Notes under the pieces: generated by a model
Databases searched by the model: none
What the model was told of the DNA's origin: nothing
What the model saw: the letters and a program-made list of their open reading frames with translations, nothing else
Shown here: positions 38,118 to 48,700 of the stretch, one piece after another
Layout of the letters: every line of letters starts with the position of its first letter
How positions within the stretch are numbered: position 1 is the first letter of the stretch
Translations under genes and position numbers: made by a program
Origin: Gemmataceae bacterium
GTDB lineage: Bacteria; Planctomycetota; Planctomycetia; Gemmatales; Gemmataceae
NCBI GenBank assembly: GCA_901538445.1
Contig: LR594584.1
Span: 2,761,586-2,825,585, forward strand
Reading direction: 5' to 3'
DNA: 64,000 nt

Positions 38118-39782
38118 TCACGTCCCCATCAGCAGTTGCATGGGGTCGCCGAAGAGTTGGGCGAGCCGCACGGTGAACCGGCACCCGTCGGCCCCGTCGA
38201 TGACGCGGTGGTCGTAGGTGAGGCTCACCGGCATCATCAGTCGAGGGACGATCGCCCCGTCCTTCACGACCGGTTGCAGGCTCGACCGCGACAGCCCGAG
38301 GATCGCGACCTCGGGGTAGTTCACCAGCGGGGTGAAAGCGGTGCCGCCGATGCCGCCGAGGTTCGTAATGGTGAACGTGCCGCCGCGCATCTCGTCGATG
38401 GTGAGCTTGTTCGTGCGGGCCTTCTCGGCCATTCCGGCGACCTCGGCCGCCAGGTCGCGGATGCTCTTCTTGTCGGCGTCCTTGATGACCGGGACCACGA
38501 GGCCGCGCTCGGTGTCCACCGCGATGCCGATGCCGAAGTACTTCTTCAGGATCAGCTTCCCGGAGTTCATGTCGTAGCTGCTGTTGAAGTGCGGGAACTC
38601 CTTCAGTGCCGCGACGCACGCCTTCACGGCCAGCACGGTCATCGTGATCTTCGGCGACCCCTTGGGCAGCGCGTCCACGATGCGCTTGCGGCCGGCCTCC
38701 AGGTCGGTGATGTCGGCGAGGTCGTGCTGGGTGACCATCGGCATGGTCCGCCAGCCGGCGGTCAGGTTCTTCGCGATCGTCTGCCGGATCGTGGCGACGT
38801 CCTTGACCTCGACCGGGCCGAACTTGGTGAAGTCCGGGAGCGGCGGCAGCGCGAAGGCGTTGACGATGCTGCCGGTGATCGCGCCACCTGCCCCCCCGCC
38901 CTGCTTGTTGCGCTCGCGCTCGGTCTTCACGAACGCCATCACGTCTTCGAGCGTGACGCGGTCGCCGCGGCCCGAGCCCTTGACCTCGTTGAGCGCGACG
39001 CCGAGCTTGCGGGCGAGCCGGCGGGTTGCGGGCCCCGCGGCGACGATGGCGCTCGACTTGGTGGCAACGGCGGTCGTCGTGGGGGCGAGCGAGCCGTTCT
39101 CGGACGGGCGCTTTGCGGGGGTTGCGGCAGGTTGTTGCGCCGGGGCGGCCGGCTGCGGCGCGGCGGGAGCGGGCGAAGCTGCGGCCCCCGGAGCCCCTGC
39201 CCCCTTGATCGACAGGAGCTTGCCGCCGACCGACACCTTGTCGCCGGGCTTGACGTGGATCGCCTCGACGACCCCTTCCGCCTCGGCCTCGCCTTCGACG
39301 CCGGCCTTGTCCGTCTCGACCGAAACGACCGGCTGGCCGACCTTCACCGCGTCGCCGACCTTGACCAGCACCCCGGTCACAGTGCCGCCCTCGATCCCCT
39401 CGCCGAGGTTCGGGAGCTTGAGTTCGCTGCTGCCACCGGTCGCGGCGGGAGCGGCAGGCGGCGGAGGCGGGCTCGCGGCGGCCTTCGGCTCCGGTGCGGC
39501 GGGCGGCGGGGGCGACTTTGACTGCACCTGTGCGGCCGGAGCGGCCTTATCGCCGCCGGAGAAGCTCAGGAGCAGGCCGCCGACGGGCACCTTGTCGCCG
39601 GGCTTGACGTGGACCTGCCCAACGGTGCCGGCGGCCTCGGCCTCGATCTCCATCCCGGCCTTGTCGGTCTCGACCGAAATGACCGGCTGCCCGGCCTTCA
39701 CCGAATCGCCCGGCTTCACCAGGACGTTCGTGACGGTGGCCGAGTCGATCCCCTCGCCGAGACTCTGAAGACGGAATTCCAT
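38118..39782 (-). CDS. aceF: Dihydrolipoamide acetyltransferase, E2 of pyruvate dehydrogenase
   Basis: A 554-residue E2 subunit, which moves the acetyl group from lipoate to CoA in the pyruvate dehydrogenase core. Two lipoyl domains each carry an ETDKAG lipoylation motif (Lys near residues 42 and 157), joined by Ala/Pro linkers. The E1/E3-binding domain (about 250-285, RRLARKLGVALNEVKGSG) precedes the catalytic domain with SLTYDHRVIDGADG near residue 525. It lies downstream of aceE, separated by inverted repeat E. E3 (lpd) is not in the window. Confidence 0.96.
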   Translation of the reverse strand: MEFRLQSLGEGIDSATVTNVLVKPGDSVKAGQPVISVETDKAGMEIEAEAAGTVGQVHVKPGDKVPVGGLLLSFSGGDKAAPAAQVQSKSPPPPAAPEPKAAASPPPPPAAPAATGGSSELKLPNLGEGIEGGTVTGVLVKVGDAVKVGQPVVSVETDKAGVEGEAEAEGVVEAIHVKPGDKVSVGGKLLSIKGAGAPGAAASPAPAAPQPAAPAQQPAATPAKRPSENGSLAPTTTAVATKSSAIVAAGPATRRLARKLGVALNEVKGSGRGDRVTLEDVMAFVKTERERNKQGGGAGGAITGSIVNAFALPPLPDFTKFGPVEVKDVATIRQTIAKNLTAGWRTMPMVTQHDLADITDLEAGRKRIVDALPKGSPKITMTVLAVKACVAALKEFPHFNSSYDMNSGKLILKKYFGIGIAVDTERGLVVPVIKDADKKSIRDLAAEVAGMAEKARTNKLTIDEMRGGTFTITNLGGIGGTAFTPLVNYPEVAILGLSRSSLQPVVKDGAIVPRLMMPVSLTYDHRVIDGADGCRFTVRLAQLFGDPMQLLMGT

Positions 39783-39804
39783 CGTTGGCTCGCTTCGCTC
39801 GCCG

Positions 39805-39919
39805 CTCTCAGCTGTCAGCCATCAGCCGTCAGCACGAATTGCGGGCATGTTCGGTCGGCAACCCCGGAACGGCACCAATTGCCATGTCCGGCTGACTGCT
39901 GAAAGCTGATTGCTGAGAG
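39805..39919. repeat. Inverted repeat element E, aceE-aceF junction
   Basis: Imperfect arms 39805-39833 and 39891-39919 are built from GCTGA/TCAGC units (about 80% matched). They fill most of the 154-bp gap inside the aceE-aceF operon, where they could modulate the ratio of the two subunits. Confidence 0.7.
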
Positions 39920-39936
39920 CCGCAACGGTGTTGCGG

Positions 39937-42768
39937 TCACACGGTCCACGGGTGCGGGGCGTCGGGGTTGATCCCGAGGTCCTTGACCGCCTTGGCCACA
40001 ACCGCACGGTCGATTTCCTTGCGCTCGGCGAGCGCGTACAGCGCGGCGATCGCGACGTGCTCGGCGTCCACCTCGAAGAACCGGCGGAGCGCCTTGCGGG
40101 TCTCGGAGCGGCCGAAGCCGTCGGTGCCGAGCGCGAGCATGCGGCCGCCGAGGTACGGCGACACCTGCTCGGCAAGGGTCCGCATGTAGTCGCTGGTCGC
40201 GACGACCGGGCCCTTGGTGCCGCCGAGCACCTGCTGGACGTACGGCACCTTCGGGGCCGATTCGGGGTGCAGACGGTTGTGCCGCTCGCACTCGATCGCG
40301 TCCTTGCGGAGCATCTGGTAGCTGGTCGCGCTGTAGACCGTGCTGGCGACGCCGTACTTCTCGGCGAGGATCTTCTGGGCCCGCAGCGCCTCGTTGAGGA
40401 TGACCCCGCTGCCGAGCAGTTGCACCTCGTGCTTCGCGCCGTCGGGCTTGACGGTCTTCACCGCGTACAGCCCTTTGATGATCCCGTCGCGGACGTGCTC
40501 GCCGGGCATCGCCGGCATGTCGTACGCCTCGTTGTACACGGTGAGGTAGTAGAAGCACTCCTCCCCGCGGACGTACATCGCGTTGATGCCGTCCTCGATG
40601 ATGACCGCAAGTTCGTACCCGAACGCCGGGTCGTAGGCGCGGCACGTCGGGATGGTCATGGCCTGGAGGTGGCTGTGACCGTCCTCGTGCTGGAGCCCCT
40701 CGCCGTTGATGGTGGTGCGGCCGGCGGTCGCGCCCATGAGGAACCCGCGGCACCGGGCGTCGGCGGCGGCCCACGCGAGGTCGCCGATCCGCTGGAACCC
40801 GAACATCGAGTAGTAGATGTAGAACGGGATCGTGTTGACGCCGTGCGTGCTGTACGCGGTGCCGGCCGCGATGAAGCTCGCCATGCTCCCGGCCTCGTTG
40901 ATCCCCTCCTGGAGGATCTGGCCGGTGGTGCTCTCGCGGTACTCGGTCATCGACCCCTTATCGACGGGCGTGTACGTCTGCCCGACCGACGAGTACATGC
41001 CGAACGCTTTGTACATCGGCGGCATGCCGAACGTCTGCCCCTCGTCGGGGACGATCGGCACGATCAACTTGCCGACGTTCGGGTCGCGCATCACCTGGGT
41101 CATCAGGTTGACCCACATCAGCGTCGTCGATGCGCCCTTGCCCTCTACAGTCGCCGCGTACAGCCGCTCGAAGCCCTTGCGGTCCGGCGGCTGGCACGGG
41201 ACGAACTTGTTGTTGCGGAACGGCTGCGGACCGCCCATCGCCTTGCGGCGAGCCTTGATGTACTTCATCTCCGGGCTGTCGTCGGCCGGGCGGTAGAACG
41301 GGATCGTTTCGAGCTGGGCGTCGGAGAGGGGCAGTTCGAACCGGTCGCGGAACTGGCGGAGGGCGGCGAGCGTCTGCTTCTTGGCGAACTCCTCGGGGGC
41401 GAGGTTCGGCTCGGCCTCGATCTGGACGGTGAGCTTCTTGAGCTGGTGGGTGGTGAACTTGCCCTGCCCGCCGTCGCCCGGGATGCCGTACCCCTTGACC
41501 GTCTTGACGAGGATGACCGTCGGCTGGCCCTTGTGCTCGACCGCGGCCTTATACGCGGCGTAGACCTTGAGCGGGTCGTGGCCGCCGCGCTTGAGGGCCG
41601 CGACCTGCGCGTCGGAGAGGTCCTCGACGAGCGACTTGAGTTCGGGCGTGTTGAAGAACGCCTCGCGGATGAACCGGCCGCGGCGCGTCGCGTCCTCCTC
41701 TTCACTGATGAGCTTCTTGGCGGCGATTTCGTCCTTGGTCCGCATGTCGCGGCCGATGTACTCGGTGTACTCGCCGTCGACGACCTCCATCATGCGGCGC
41801 GACAGCGCGCCGGTGTGGTCGTTCTTGAGGATGCGGTCCCAGTCGGTGCCCCAGATGACCTTGATGACGTTCCACCCGGCCCCGCGGAACACGCCCTCGA
41901 GTTCCTGGATGATCTTCCCGTTGCCGCGGACCGGGCCGTCGAGCCGCTGGAGGTTGCAGTTGATGACCCAGGTCAGGTTGTCGAGCTTCTCGCGGCCGGC
42001 GAGGCTGATCGCCCCGAGGCTCTCCGGCTCGTCGCACTCGCCGTCGCCGAGGAACGCCCACACCCGGGCGTCGCCGGCGTTGGCCGACAGGCCGCGGTCG
42101 CGGAGGTACCGGTTGTACCGGGCGTGGTAGATCGACATGATCGGGCCGAGGCCCATGCTCACCGTCGGGTACTGCCAGAAGTCCGGCATGAGCCACGGGT
42201 GCGGGTAGCTGCTGAGCCCGCCGCCCGGCTTGAGCTCCTGACGGAAGTTGGCGAGCTTCTCCTCCGAGAGCCGGCCCTCGACGAACGCCCGCGAGTACAT
42301 CCCGGGGCTCGCGTGGCCCTGGAAGAACACCACGTCGCCGGGGTGGTTCTCGGACTTGCCGTGGAAGAAGTGGTTGAACCCGATTTCGTAGAGGGTCGCG
42401 GCGCTGGCAAAGGTGGAGATGTGCCCGCCGACGTTCGTGTTCTTGTTCGCCTTCAGGACCATCGCCATCGCGTTCCAGCGGACGATGCTCTTGATCTTCC
42501 GCTCGACGCCGCGCTCGCCGGGGTAGAGCGGCTGGTCCTCGATGCCGATCGTGTTGACGTAGGGGGTGGTGATGCCGGTCGGGATGCGGTGCTGGCCGAG
42601 CTTGGCGACCTTGGCGACGAGCGAGTCGAGGAGGTACCGCGCCCGCTCCGCCCCGCCGTACTTGACCACCGCCTCCATCGCGTCGAGCCACTCGGCGGTT
42701 TCCTGCGGGTCGACGTCCTCGGGCAGGCGGGAGTTCCGGTTGGCCAACACGTCGGGGGTCGCGTGCAT
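39937..42768 (-). CDS. aceE: Pyruvate dehydrogenase E1, homodimeric type
   Basis: A 943-residue single-chain E1 enzyme that decarboxylates pyruvate with thiamine diphosphate and hands the acetyl unit to E2 lipoate. The cofactor motif GDGECDEPESLG is followed by INCNLQRLDGPV. This is the gammaproteobacterial E. coli-like type, distinct from alpha/beta E1. The start is decided by sequence: GGAG abuts the first ATG (42774) with no spacing but lies 6 bases from the ATG at 42768, so 42768 is chosen (MHATPDVLANRNS). It is divergent from the secreted gene at 42931; that gap contains small hairpins at 42866-42904. Confidence 0.96.
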   Translation of the reverse strand: MHATPDVLANRNSRLPEDVDPQETAEWLDAMEAVVKYGGAERARYLLDSLVAKVAKLGQHRIPTGITTPYVNTIGIEDQPLYPGERGVERKIKSIVRWNAMAMVLKANKNTNVGGHISTFASAATLYEIGFNHFFHGKSENHPGDVVFFQGHASPGMYSRAFVEGRLSEEKLANFRQELKPGGGLSSYPHPWLMPDFWQYPTVSMGLGPIMSIYHARYNRYLRDRGLSANAGDARVWAFLGDGECDEPESLGAISLAGREKLDNLTWVINCNLQRLDGPVRGNGKIIQELEGVFRGAGWNVIKVIWGTDWDRILKNDHTGALSRRMMEVVDGEYTEYIGRDMRTKDEIAAKKLISEEEDATRRGRFIREAFFNTPELKSLVEDLSDAQVAALKRGGHDPLKVYAAYKAAVEHKGQPTVILVKTVKGYGIPGDGGQGKFTTHQLKKLTVQIEAEPNLAPEEFAKKQTLAALRQFRDRFELPLSDAQLETIPFYRPADDSPEMKYIKARRKAMGGPQPFRNNKFVPCQPPDRKGFERLYAATVEGKGASTTLMWVNLMTQVMRDPNVGKLIVPIVPDEGQTFGMPPMYKAFGMYSSVGQTYTPVDKGSMTEYRESTTGQILQEGINEAGSMASFIAAGTAYSTHGVNTIPFYIYYSMFGFQRIGDLAWAAADARCRGFLMGATAGRTTINGEGLQHEDGHSHLQAMTIPTCRAYDPAFGYELAVIIEDGINAMYVRGEECFYYLTVYNEAYDMPAMPGEHVRDGIIKGLYAVKTVKPDGAKHEVQLLGSGVILNEALRAQKILAEKYGVASTVYSATSYQMLRKDAIECERHNRLHPESAPKVPYVQQVLGGTKGPVVATSDYMRTLAEQVSPYLGGRMLALGTDGFGRSETRKALRRFFEVDAEHVAIAALYALAERKEIDRAVVAKAVKDLGINPDAPHPWTV

Positions 42769-42930
42769 TGACATCTCCGGGAGCGAGTCGCGGGCGGGGT
42801 GACAGGGGCGGGCGCGAGCGTGGTTCCACCCGGGTCGCAGGGTTAAGATAGTTCCGTGCTTCGGGCTCGTCTATACGAGTACAGAACGCCCGTTTAGCCG
42901 GGCGCGAACCAACCTTCCGTCGAGCGTCGC

Positions 42931-43974
42931 ATGCGCCTGTTTCTCACCCTCATTCTATGCACCGCGGTCGCCGCCCAACCGGCCGAACCGACGATCAAGC
43001 CGACGGCCGTGTCGGTCGGGAAGGACGCCACCCTCGCCGAAGCGGCAGCCGCTCTGACCAAGTCCCCGGTCGGCGCGGCGGTGCAGATCGGCGCGCCCGA
43101 CCTCGCGGCGGCGAAGGTGGGGGCCGGCGTCGAACGAGTGCCGTTCTGGGACGCTCTGGAGGCGATCGCAGACCAAACGAAGTCGCGTCTCGCGCTCCGC
43201 GACGGCGGCCGCACCGTGGCCCTCGCCCCCCGCTCCGGCACCCGCGAGGTGTCGGCGGTGTCCGGGGCATTCCGCATCGTGCCGCGAGCGGTGACCGGGC
43301 GGTTGCTGCTCGACCAGGGCACGACATTACACGACATCGACCTCGACGTCCACTGGGAGCCGCGGGTGCGGGTGTACCGCATCGACAGCGCGCCGCAGAT
43401 CACCAAGGCGGTCGACGACCGCGGGACCGCACTGACCGCCGCCGCGGCCGGCTCCCGCCACTACCCGACCGACTCGCTCACCGATCTGAAGGTCCGGCTG
43501 ACCGGGCTGACGCGGGACGGCAAGCAGATCGCGACCCTCGCCGGCGAGTTCCGCGCGACCGCCGCCGAGGGGCTCCTCTCGGTGCCTTTCAAGAACCTCG
43601 CGGCGAAGTTCCCGATCGCGCAAAAGGTGGGCGGCATGTCGGTCGTGCTGCGGTCGTTCGAAAAGGTCGGCGGGTTCTGGGAAGCACAGCTCGAACTGGC
43701 GTACCCGGAGGGCCACCCGGCGTTCGAGAGCTTCGAGGAGCAGAAGTGGCTCCGCGACACCCGGGTCCGGCTCATCGACCCGACGGCGGCGGTGTTCGAG
43801 CCCGACAACGACGACGTGAACGCGGCCGGCCGGAACGTCGCGGCGACCTACCGCTTCAAGCTCCTCGCCGCCGCGAACCCGCTCCAGCCGGGCTGGTCGC
43901 TCGTGTGCGACACCCCCGCCCCGCTGGCCGAGGTGAAGGTGCCGTTCGTGCTGAAGAACATCCCGCTGCCGTGA
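42931..43974 (+). CDS. Secreted protein of unknown function
   Basis: A 347-residue protein with a signal peptide (about 1-16, MRLFLTLILCTAVAA). The N-terminal region (about 17-90) resembles a STN/short beta-alpha secretin-like segment (VPFWDALEAIADQTKSRLAL), and the rest is beta-rich with no recognised motif. Similar proteins are found in planctomycetes as hypotheticals (from memory). No catalytic residues can be pointed to. It ends at a 15-bp hairpin shared with the convergent cytochrome gene. Confidence 0.75.
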   Translation: MRLFLTLILCTAVAAQPAEPTIKPTAVSVGKDATLAEAAAALTKSPVGAAVQIGAPDLAAAKVGAGVERVPFWDALEAIADQTKSRLALRDGGRTVALAPRSGTREVSAVSGAFRIVPRAVTGRLLLDQGTTLHDIDLDVHWEPRVRVYRIDSAPQITKAVDDRGTALTAAAAGSRHYPTDSLTDLKVRLTGLTRDGKQIATLAGEFRATAAEGLLSVPFKNLAAKFPIAQKVGGMSVVLRSFEKVGGFWEAQLELAYPEGHPAFESFEEQKWLRDTRVRLIDPTAAVFEPDNDDVNAAGRNVAATYRFKLLAAANPLQPGWSLVCDTPAPLAEVKVPFVLKNIPLP

Positions 43975-43984
43975 CTCTGGCTGC

Positions 43985-44018
43985 TGGCGAGCCGCGTCAG
44001 TGATGACGCGGCTCGCCA
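43985..44018. terminator. 15-bp hairpin between convergent genes
   Basis: Positions 43985-43999 pair perfectly with 44004-44018 around a 4-base loop. A run of five A bases follows on the plus strand (T on the minus-strand side of entry). It separates the secreted unknown and the diheme cytochrome gene. Confidence 0.7.
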
Positions 44019-44028
44019 AAAAGCTTCA

Positions 44029-45525
44029 CTACGGGTCGATCTTCACGCCGTTGAGGTCGTCGAGGAACGGGTCGTGGTCGGCCCGGAGGCGCTCCTTGAA
44101 GCGTGCCAGGGTCGCAGGGTTCTGAAGCTGCTGCCGGGCGTAGGGGTCGGTGAGCGCTTGCAGGAAGTGGACGATGTTCCAGATCTTGTCCGGCCGCTCC
44201 AGGTACGCGGGGCCCGTCGCCAGCGTTGGGAAGAACGCGGTCATGCCACTCGGGTGTATGCCGCCGTACAGTCGGGCGTACAGGTCCTCGCCGCGGCGGC
44301 CGCCGCGGAACACGCCGAGGGGCAGGTTCCGCGGCTGAACCGCCCCGCCCCATACGTCCCACTTCAGTTGCGGCTCGCGACCATAGTTCACGTGGCACGC
44401 GGCGCACCCGAACTCGGCCGAGTTGTACAGCTTGTACCCTCGCATCGCGGACAGCAGCCGGTCGTCGTCGGTCCGCGTGTATTCGGGCGGGACCGGGATC
44501 GGACTCCTCGCCGCGAGCCCCCAGTTGTACAGCACGAACATCAGGTTTTGGTCGAACAGCCACGTGAGTTCGCCGCCGGTGAAGTCCGGGTCGTCCTCGG
44601 TCGGCTGCATGGCCTTGGCGATGGTCGCGTACTCGGTCTCGCCGCGCACCGAGAGGTGGATCACGTAGCTGACGAGGTCTTCGAGTTCGGCGTTCGTGAG
44701 GGTCGGGAACGCCGGCATCATGGACCCGTCGAGGCCCTTCCGGATCGTGCGGACGAGGTCGGCCCGCCGCGGCTTGCCGGCGGCCCCGAGCCCCTTCTTC
44801 GGCTGCTTCGGGTCCGGCTTGGCGAACGCGGTGACGAACTTGAACACCCCCTGCCGGTAGTCGCGGGGCATGGCGGCGAGTTCGATGGCGTGCGAACCGT
44901 CGCCGGCCCCGGTCGGCCCGTGGCACTGGAGGCACCACCGGCGGTACACGACCGAGCCCCGGGCCAACGAAGCATCGTCGAGCTTCAGCTCCTCCTTCGC
45001 GGCGTTCGCCGCGTCCCAGTCGGCCCGCGTCGCTTGCTCGGCCGAGGGCTTCCACTTCTTGACCGCCGCCGCGGCCGCGCCGAGGTTGGCGAACACACCC
45101 TTCTCGGGGTTTAGCCGCACGTTCGCCGCGATGGTGGTCTCGTTCCAGTCGGGGACGCGGACCCGCGGCTCGGCCGGGGTGCCGAAGCCCGAACCGAGTA
45201 GGCGGGCGAGTTGCGCCGCGGCCGCGGGGTTCAAGTCGCCCGGGTCGAGGATGTTCTTGCCGAGCTGCTTGCGTAGGTCTTCGGCGATTTCGCGGTCCGG
45301 GGTGGCCGCGGGGTTGCGGGCGCTCCGCATGGGCGGGTAGCCGGCGGCGGGCCACGTCTTCGGTGCGCCGTCGAGGAGCTTGATGGCCAGGAAGTCGGAC
45401 CGCGGGGCGTACTCGCCGGCCGAGGCCGCCGAGGGCGTGATCGCGGCCGGCACCGCGGGCGTGGCTCGGCCGCACCCGACCGCGAGGAGGGCCAGAACGG
45501 GGAACAAGGGTGCGGTGGTTCGCAT
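44029..45525 (-). CDS. Diheme c-type cytochrome lipoprotein
   Basis: A 498-residue exported protein. A lipoprotein-type signal ends in LLAVGCG (Cys about residue 18). Two heme-attachment motifs are visible: CLQCH (near 200) in a first cytochrome domain with axial Met candidates in SMMPAFPTL, and CAACH (near 370) in a second domain with a GIHPSGMTAFFPTL segment. It is an electron carrier in the periplasm; its partner oxidase or dehydrogenase is not adjacent. The start at 45525 is chosen for the signal peptide; upstream ATGs would add about 20 residues and the ribosome site is weak. Confidence 0.85.
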   Translation of the reverse strand: MRTTAPLFPVLALLAVGCGRATPAVPAAITPSAASAGEYAPRSDFLAIKLLDGAPKTWPAAGYPPMRSARNPAATPDREIAEDLRKQLGKNILDPGDLNPAAAAQLARLLGSGFGTPAEPRVRVPDWNETTIAANVRLNPEKGVFANLGAAAAAVKKWKPSAEQATRADWDAANAAKEELKLDDASLARGSVVYRRWCLQCHGPTGAGDGSHAIELAAMPRDYRQGVFKFVTAFAKPDPKQPKKGLGAAGKPRRADLVRTIRKGLDGSMMPAFPTLTNAELEDLVSYVIHLSVRGETEYATIAKAMQPTEDDPDFTGGELTWLFDQNLMFVLYNWGLAARSPIPVPPEYTRTDDDRLLSAMRGYKLYNSAEFGCAACHVNYGREPQLKWDVWGGAVQPRNLPLGVFRGGRRGEDLYARLYGGIHPSGMTAFFPTLATGPAYLERPDKIWNIVHFLQALTDPYARQQLQNPATLARFKERLRADHDPFLDDLNGVKIDP

Positions 45526-45700
45526 GGGGTGCGCCATACGGCGTGGGACCGTGGTTCGTGTGCCCATTTCGGGCGGGTTGTTACTCATTTTATGCGCCGG
45601 GCGCTTGTGTCCGGCGCGGGATCGTCAAGAATAGGAACCGGTGCGCCCGGCGCACCGCAACACCGCACCAGGGCACCGCCGACACGACGAGCAGCACCTC

Positions 45701-48700
45701 ATGACTCCGGCCGGCCGCGCCGCCGCACTCCTGATTCTCGCCCTGCCCCTCCGAGCGGCGGCCCTGCCGCCGGCCCCGGAGCCAGCGAACCTGCGCGGTG
45801 ACACGGCCCAGACCCGCAAGCGGCTCACCGAGGCCGAGCAGCGGCTCGCAAGCAACCAGCCGGCCGAGGCGATCGACGCGCTCCAGCGGATCCTCGACGA
45901 CGCGGGCGACGACCTCGTGACCGCCGACGGCAAGCACTACCAGCCCGCCCGCAGGTTCGTCCACCAGATCCTCGCGCGGCTCCCGGCCGACGCGCTGAAG
46001 GGCTACCAGGATCGGCTCGACGGCCCGGCCCGCAAGCTCCTTGACACTGCGAAGCAGGCCCGCGACCCGGCCCCGCTCTGGCAGTTGCTCGACCGCTACT
46101 TCGTGTCGCGCCCGGCCGAAGAGGGGTTGCTGCTGCTCGGCGACCTGCTGTTCGAGGACGGCGAGTTCCTAGCGGCCGAGCACGCCTGGCGGCGGCTCCT
46201 GCCGGATGCCGGGGCCGACCTCGTCTACCCGAACCCAAAGACCGACCCCGCGGTCGTTGGGGCGCGACTGGTTCTCGCGGCCGCGTTCGCGGGCGACCTC
46301 GAGCGCGCCCGAGCGGTGCTGGCGGCCTTCAAGGCCAAGCACCCGGACGCGAAGGGCCCCCTCGCGGGCCGCGACGGTAACCTGGCCGCGACGCTCCAGG
46401 TCGTCCTCGACCGGCCGCCGGCGATGCCGCCCCCGGACCGCAGCGGCGACTGGCCCACGTTCGGCGGCGGCCCCGAGCGCTCCTGTCGTGTCGGGGGGCG
46501 GCTCCCGAAGTTCTGGCCGACGGGCCGCCCGAGTTGGGCCGAGCCGTTGCTCTCGGTTGCGACCCGGCACCCGGCCGCGCCGCTCGGCGCACCGGCGCGG
46601 CCCCCGTTCGGGCACCCGGTCATCGCCGGCGGCCGCGTGTTCGTCAGCGACGGCACCAGCCTCCACGGCTTCGATTTGTTGACGGGCAAAGCGGTCGCGG
46701 TGCCGCGGGTGTTCGGCGAGCCGGCGTCGTTCGACCCGAGCAAGCCCCCGCTGCCCGACCCGTGCCCGACGCTCACGGCCGCGGGCGACCGGTTGTACGT
46801 CCGCACCGGTCCGCCGCTCGTTCGCCCCTCGGACGGCTCGAAAACTGGGAAGGCTCCCGAGGAGACTTCGCTCGTCTGCCTCGGGCCGGACCCCGCCGGA
46901 CGGTTGAAGGTGCGGTGGCGGCTGCCGGCCCCGGGCGACGGCAAGACGCCGACCGCGTGGGAGGGCGCGCCGCTCGTCGCCGGGCGGCGACTGTGGGCGG
47001 CCCACGCGCGGTTCGAGGGCGGCCGGGTCGTCCACGGGATCGACTGCTTCGACCCGGCCGACGCCGCGACCGCACCGAGGCTCGCGTGGGCCGCCGACGT
47101 CTGTGACAGCCCGCTGTCAACGAGCGGCGACCCGCGGGCGCGCCAGGAACTGCTCACGCTCGCCGGGCGGAACGTCGTGTTCTGCTCGAACACCGGGGCG
47201 GTCGTTGCGCTCGACGCGGTCAGCGGCCGGCGCGCCTGGGGGTTCCGCTACCCCCGCTCCCGGAAGGCCGACGCTGTCCGCTCGCCGGACCCCTCACCCG
47301 CGGTGTTCGCGGGGGGCCGGTTGTTCGTCGCCCCGACCGACGCCGACCGCGTGTACGCACTCGACGCCCAGACCGGCACCGTCCTGTGGGAGTCCGGTAC
47401 TGCCGAGGGGGCGCAGGTTCTGGGCGTCGCGGCCGGTCGGGTCGTCGTCAGCGTCACCGGCCCGGTCCGCGGGCTGCGAGGGCTGGGGGTCGCCAACGGG
47501 TCGAGCCGCGAGCCCGACGGTTGGGTGCTGCACGACACCGGCGGCCTGCTCAGCTACGGCCGTGGGTTCGTCACAGAGGGGGCCGTCGCGTGGCCGACGC
47601 GCCACGGGCTGTGCTTCGTGAGCCCGCGAACCGGAGCGCTCCTCGCGCCGCCGCTCCTGAACCACCTCACGGGCGACCAGCGGGGCTTCTTCGGCAACCT
47701 CGCCTTCGCCGACGGCGTGCTCGTGGTCGTCACGCCGATGCAGGTCTGGGGCTACGTCACCGAATCGCGGCGGTTCGGGACTCCCCCCGAGCGCTCGGGC
47801 CGCGACCCCGTGCGGGCGAGGTACGAGGCGCTCGTCGAGCGGGCCGACGACGCACTCGATACGGGCCGCCCGACCGACGCGAACGAGGCGCTGCTGGCGG
47901 CGACGCGACCCGAGTTCCCGGCTCCCCTCAGGGCGTGGGCGGCCGCCCGGTTGCTGCTCCTCTCCCCAGTCGTTGACGGCGAGGCCAACCTGTCTGTGAC
48001 AGTTCGAGCGGCGCTCGCACCCGAAATCCGCGGCGAGTGGGTCTTCACCCCCGACGGGGGCCTCGCGACGCTCGACATGCTCCTGGCGCGGCACACGAAA
48101 CTCGAGCCGGGCGTGCGACCGTCGCCCACGCCGGTCGGGTGCGAGCCCCGGAGCAGCGAGCAACCGTGGCTCGCGCCCGACGCCGAGATCACCCGCACGG
48201 CGCGGCTACCGCCGAACTCGGTGCCGCTCGCGTGGCTCCCCGGAACGCCGGGCGTACCGAAGCGGGTCTTCACCACAGCGGCTCAGCACCTCTTCACGCT
48301 CGCACTCGGCGACGGCGACGACTCGCGGCACGACGCCACCGACCGCTTCACGCACGCGGCCGACCTCGGGGACGGGTTCGTGGTCGCGGGGCCACTCGCG
48401 GTCGCGGTGTACGGCAACGAGCGCGCCCCAGTATGGGTGTTCCGCGTCCCACAGACCGAACCGCTCCCCCGCAAGCCGGACGAGTACCGCGTGTGCCCGG
48501 CCGCGTTACTCGCCCCGCCTGAGATGACCGGGTTCCGGCTCAGCGGGGCGTGGCTCGTCGCACGGCTCGGCGACCGGCACCTGATCGCGTTCGACCTGAA
48601 GTGCCGCCGGGTCGCGTGGGTGCTCGGCACGAGCGGGCACCTCGGGTTTGTCCCCCACGGCCTCCCCGGTGCGGTGGAACTCGGCCCGCGCTTCGCCACC

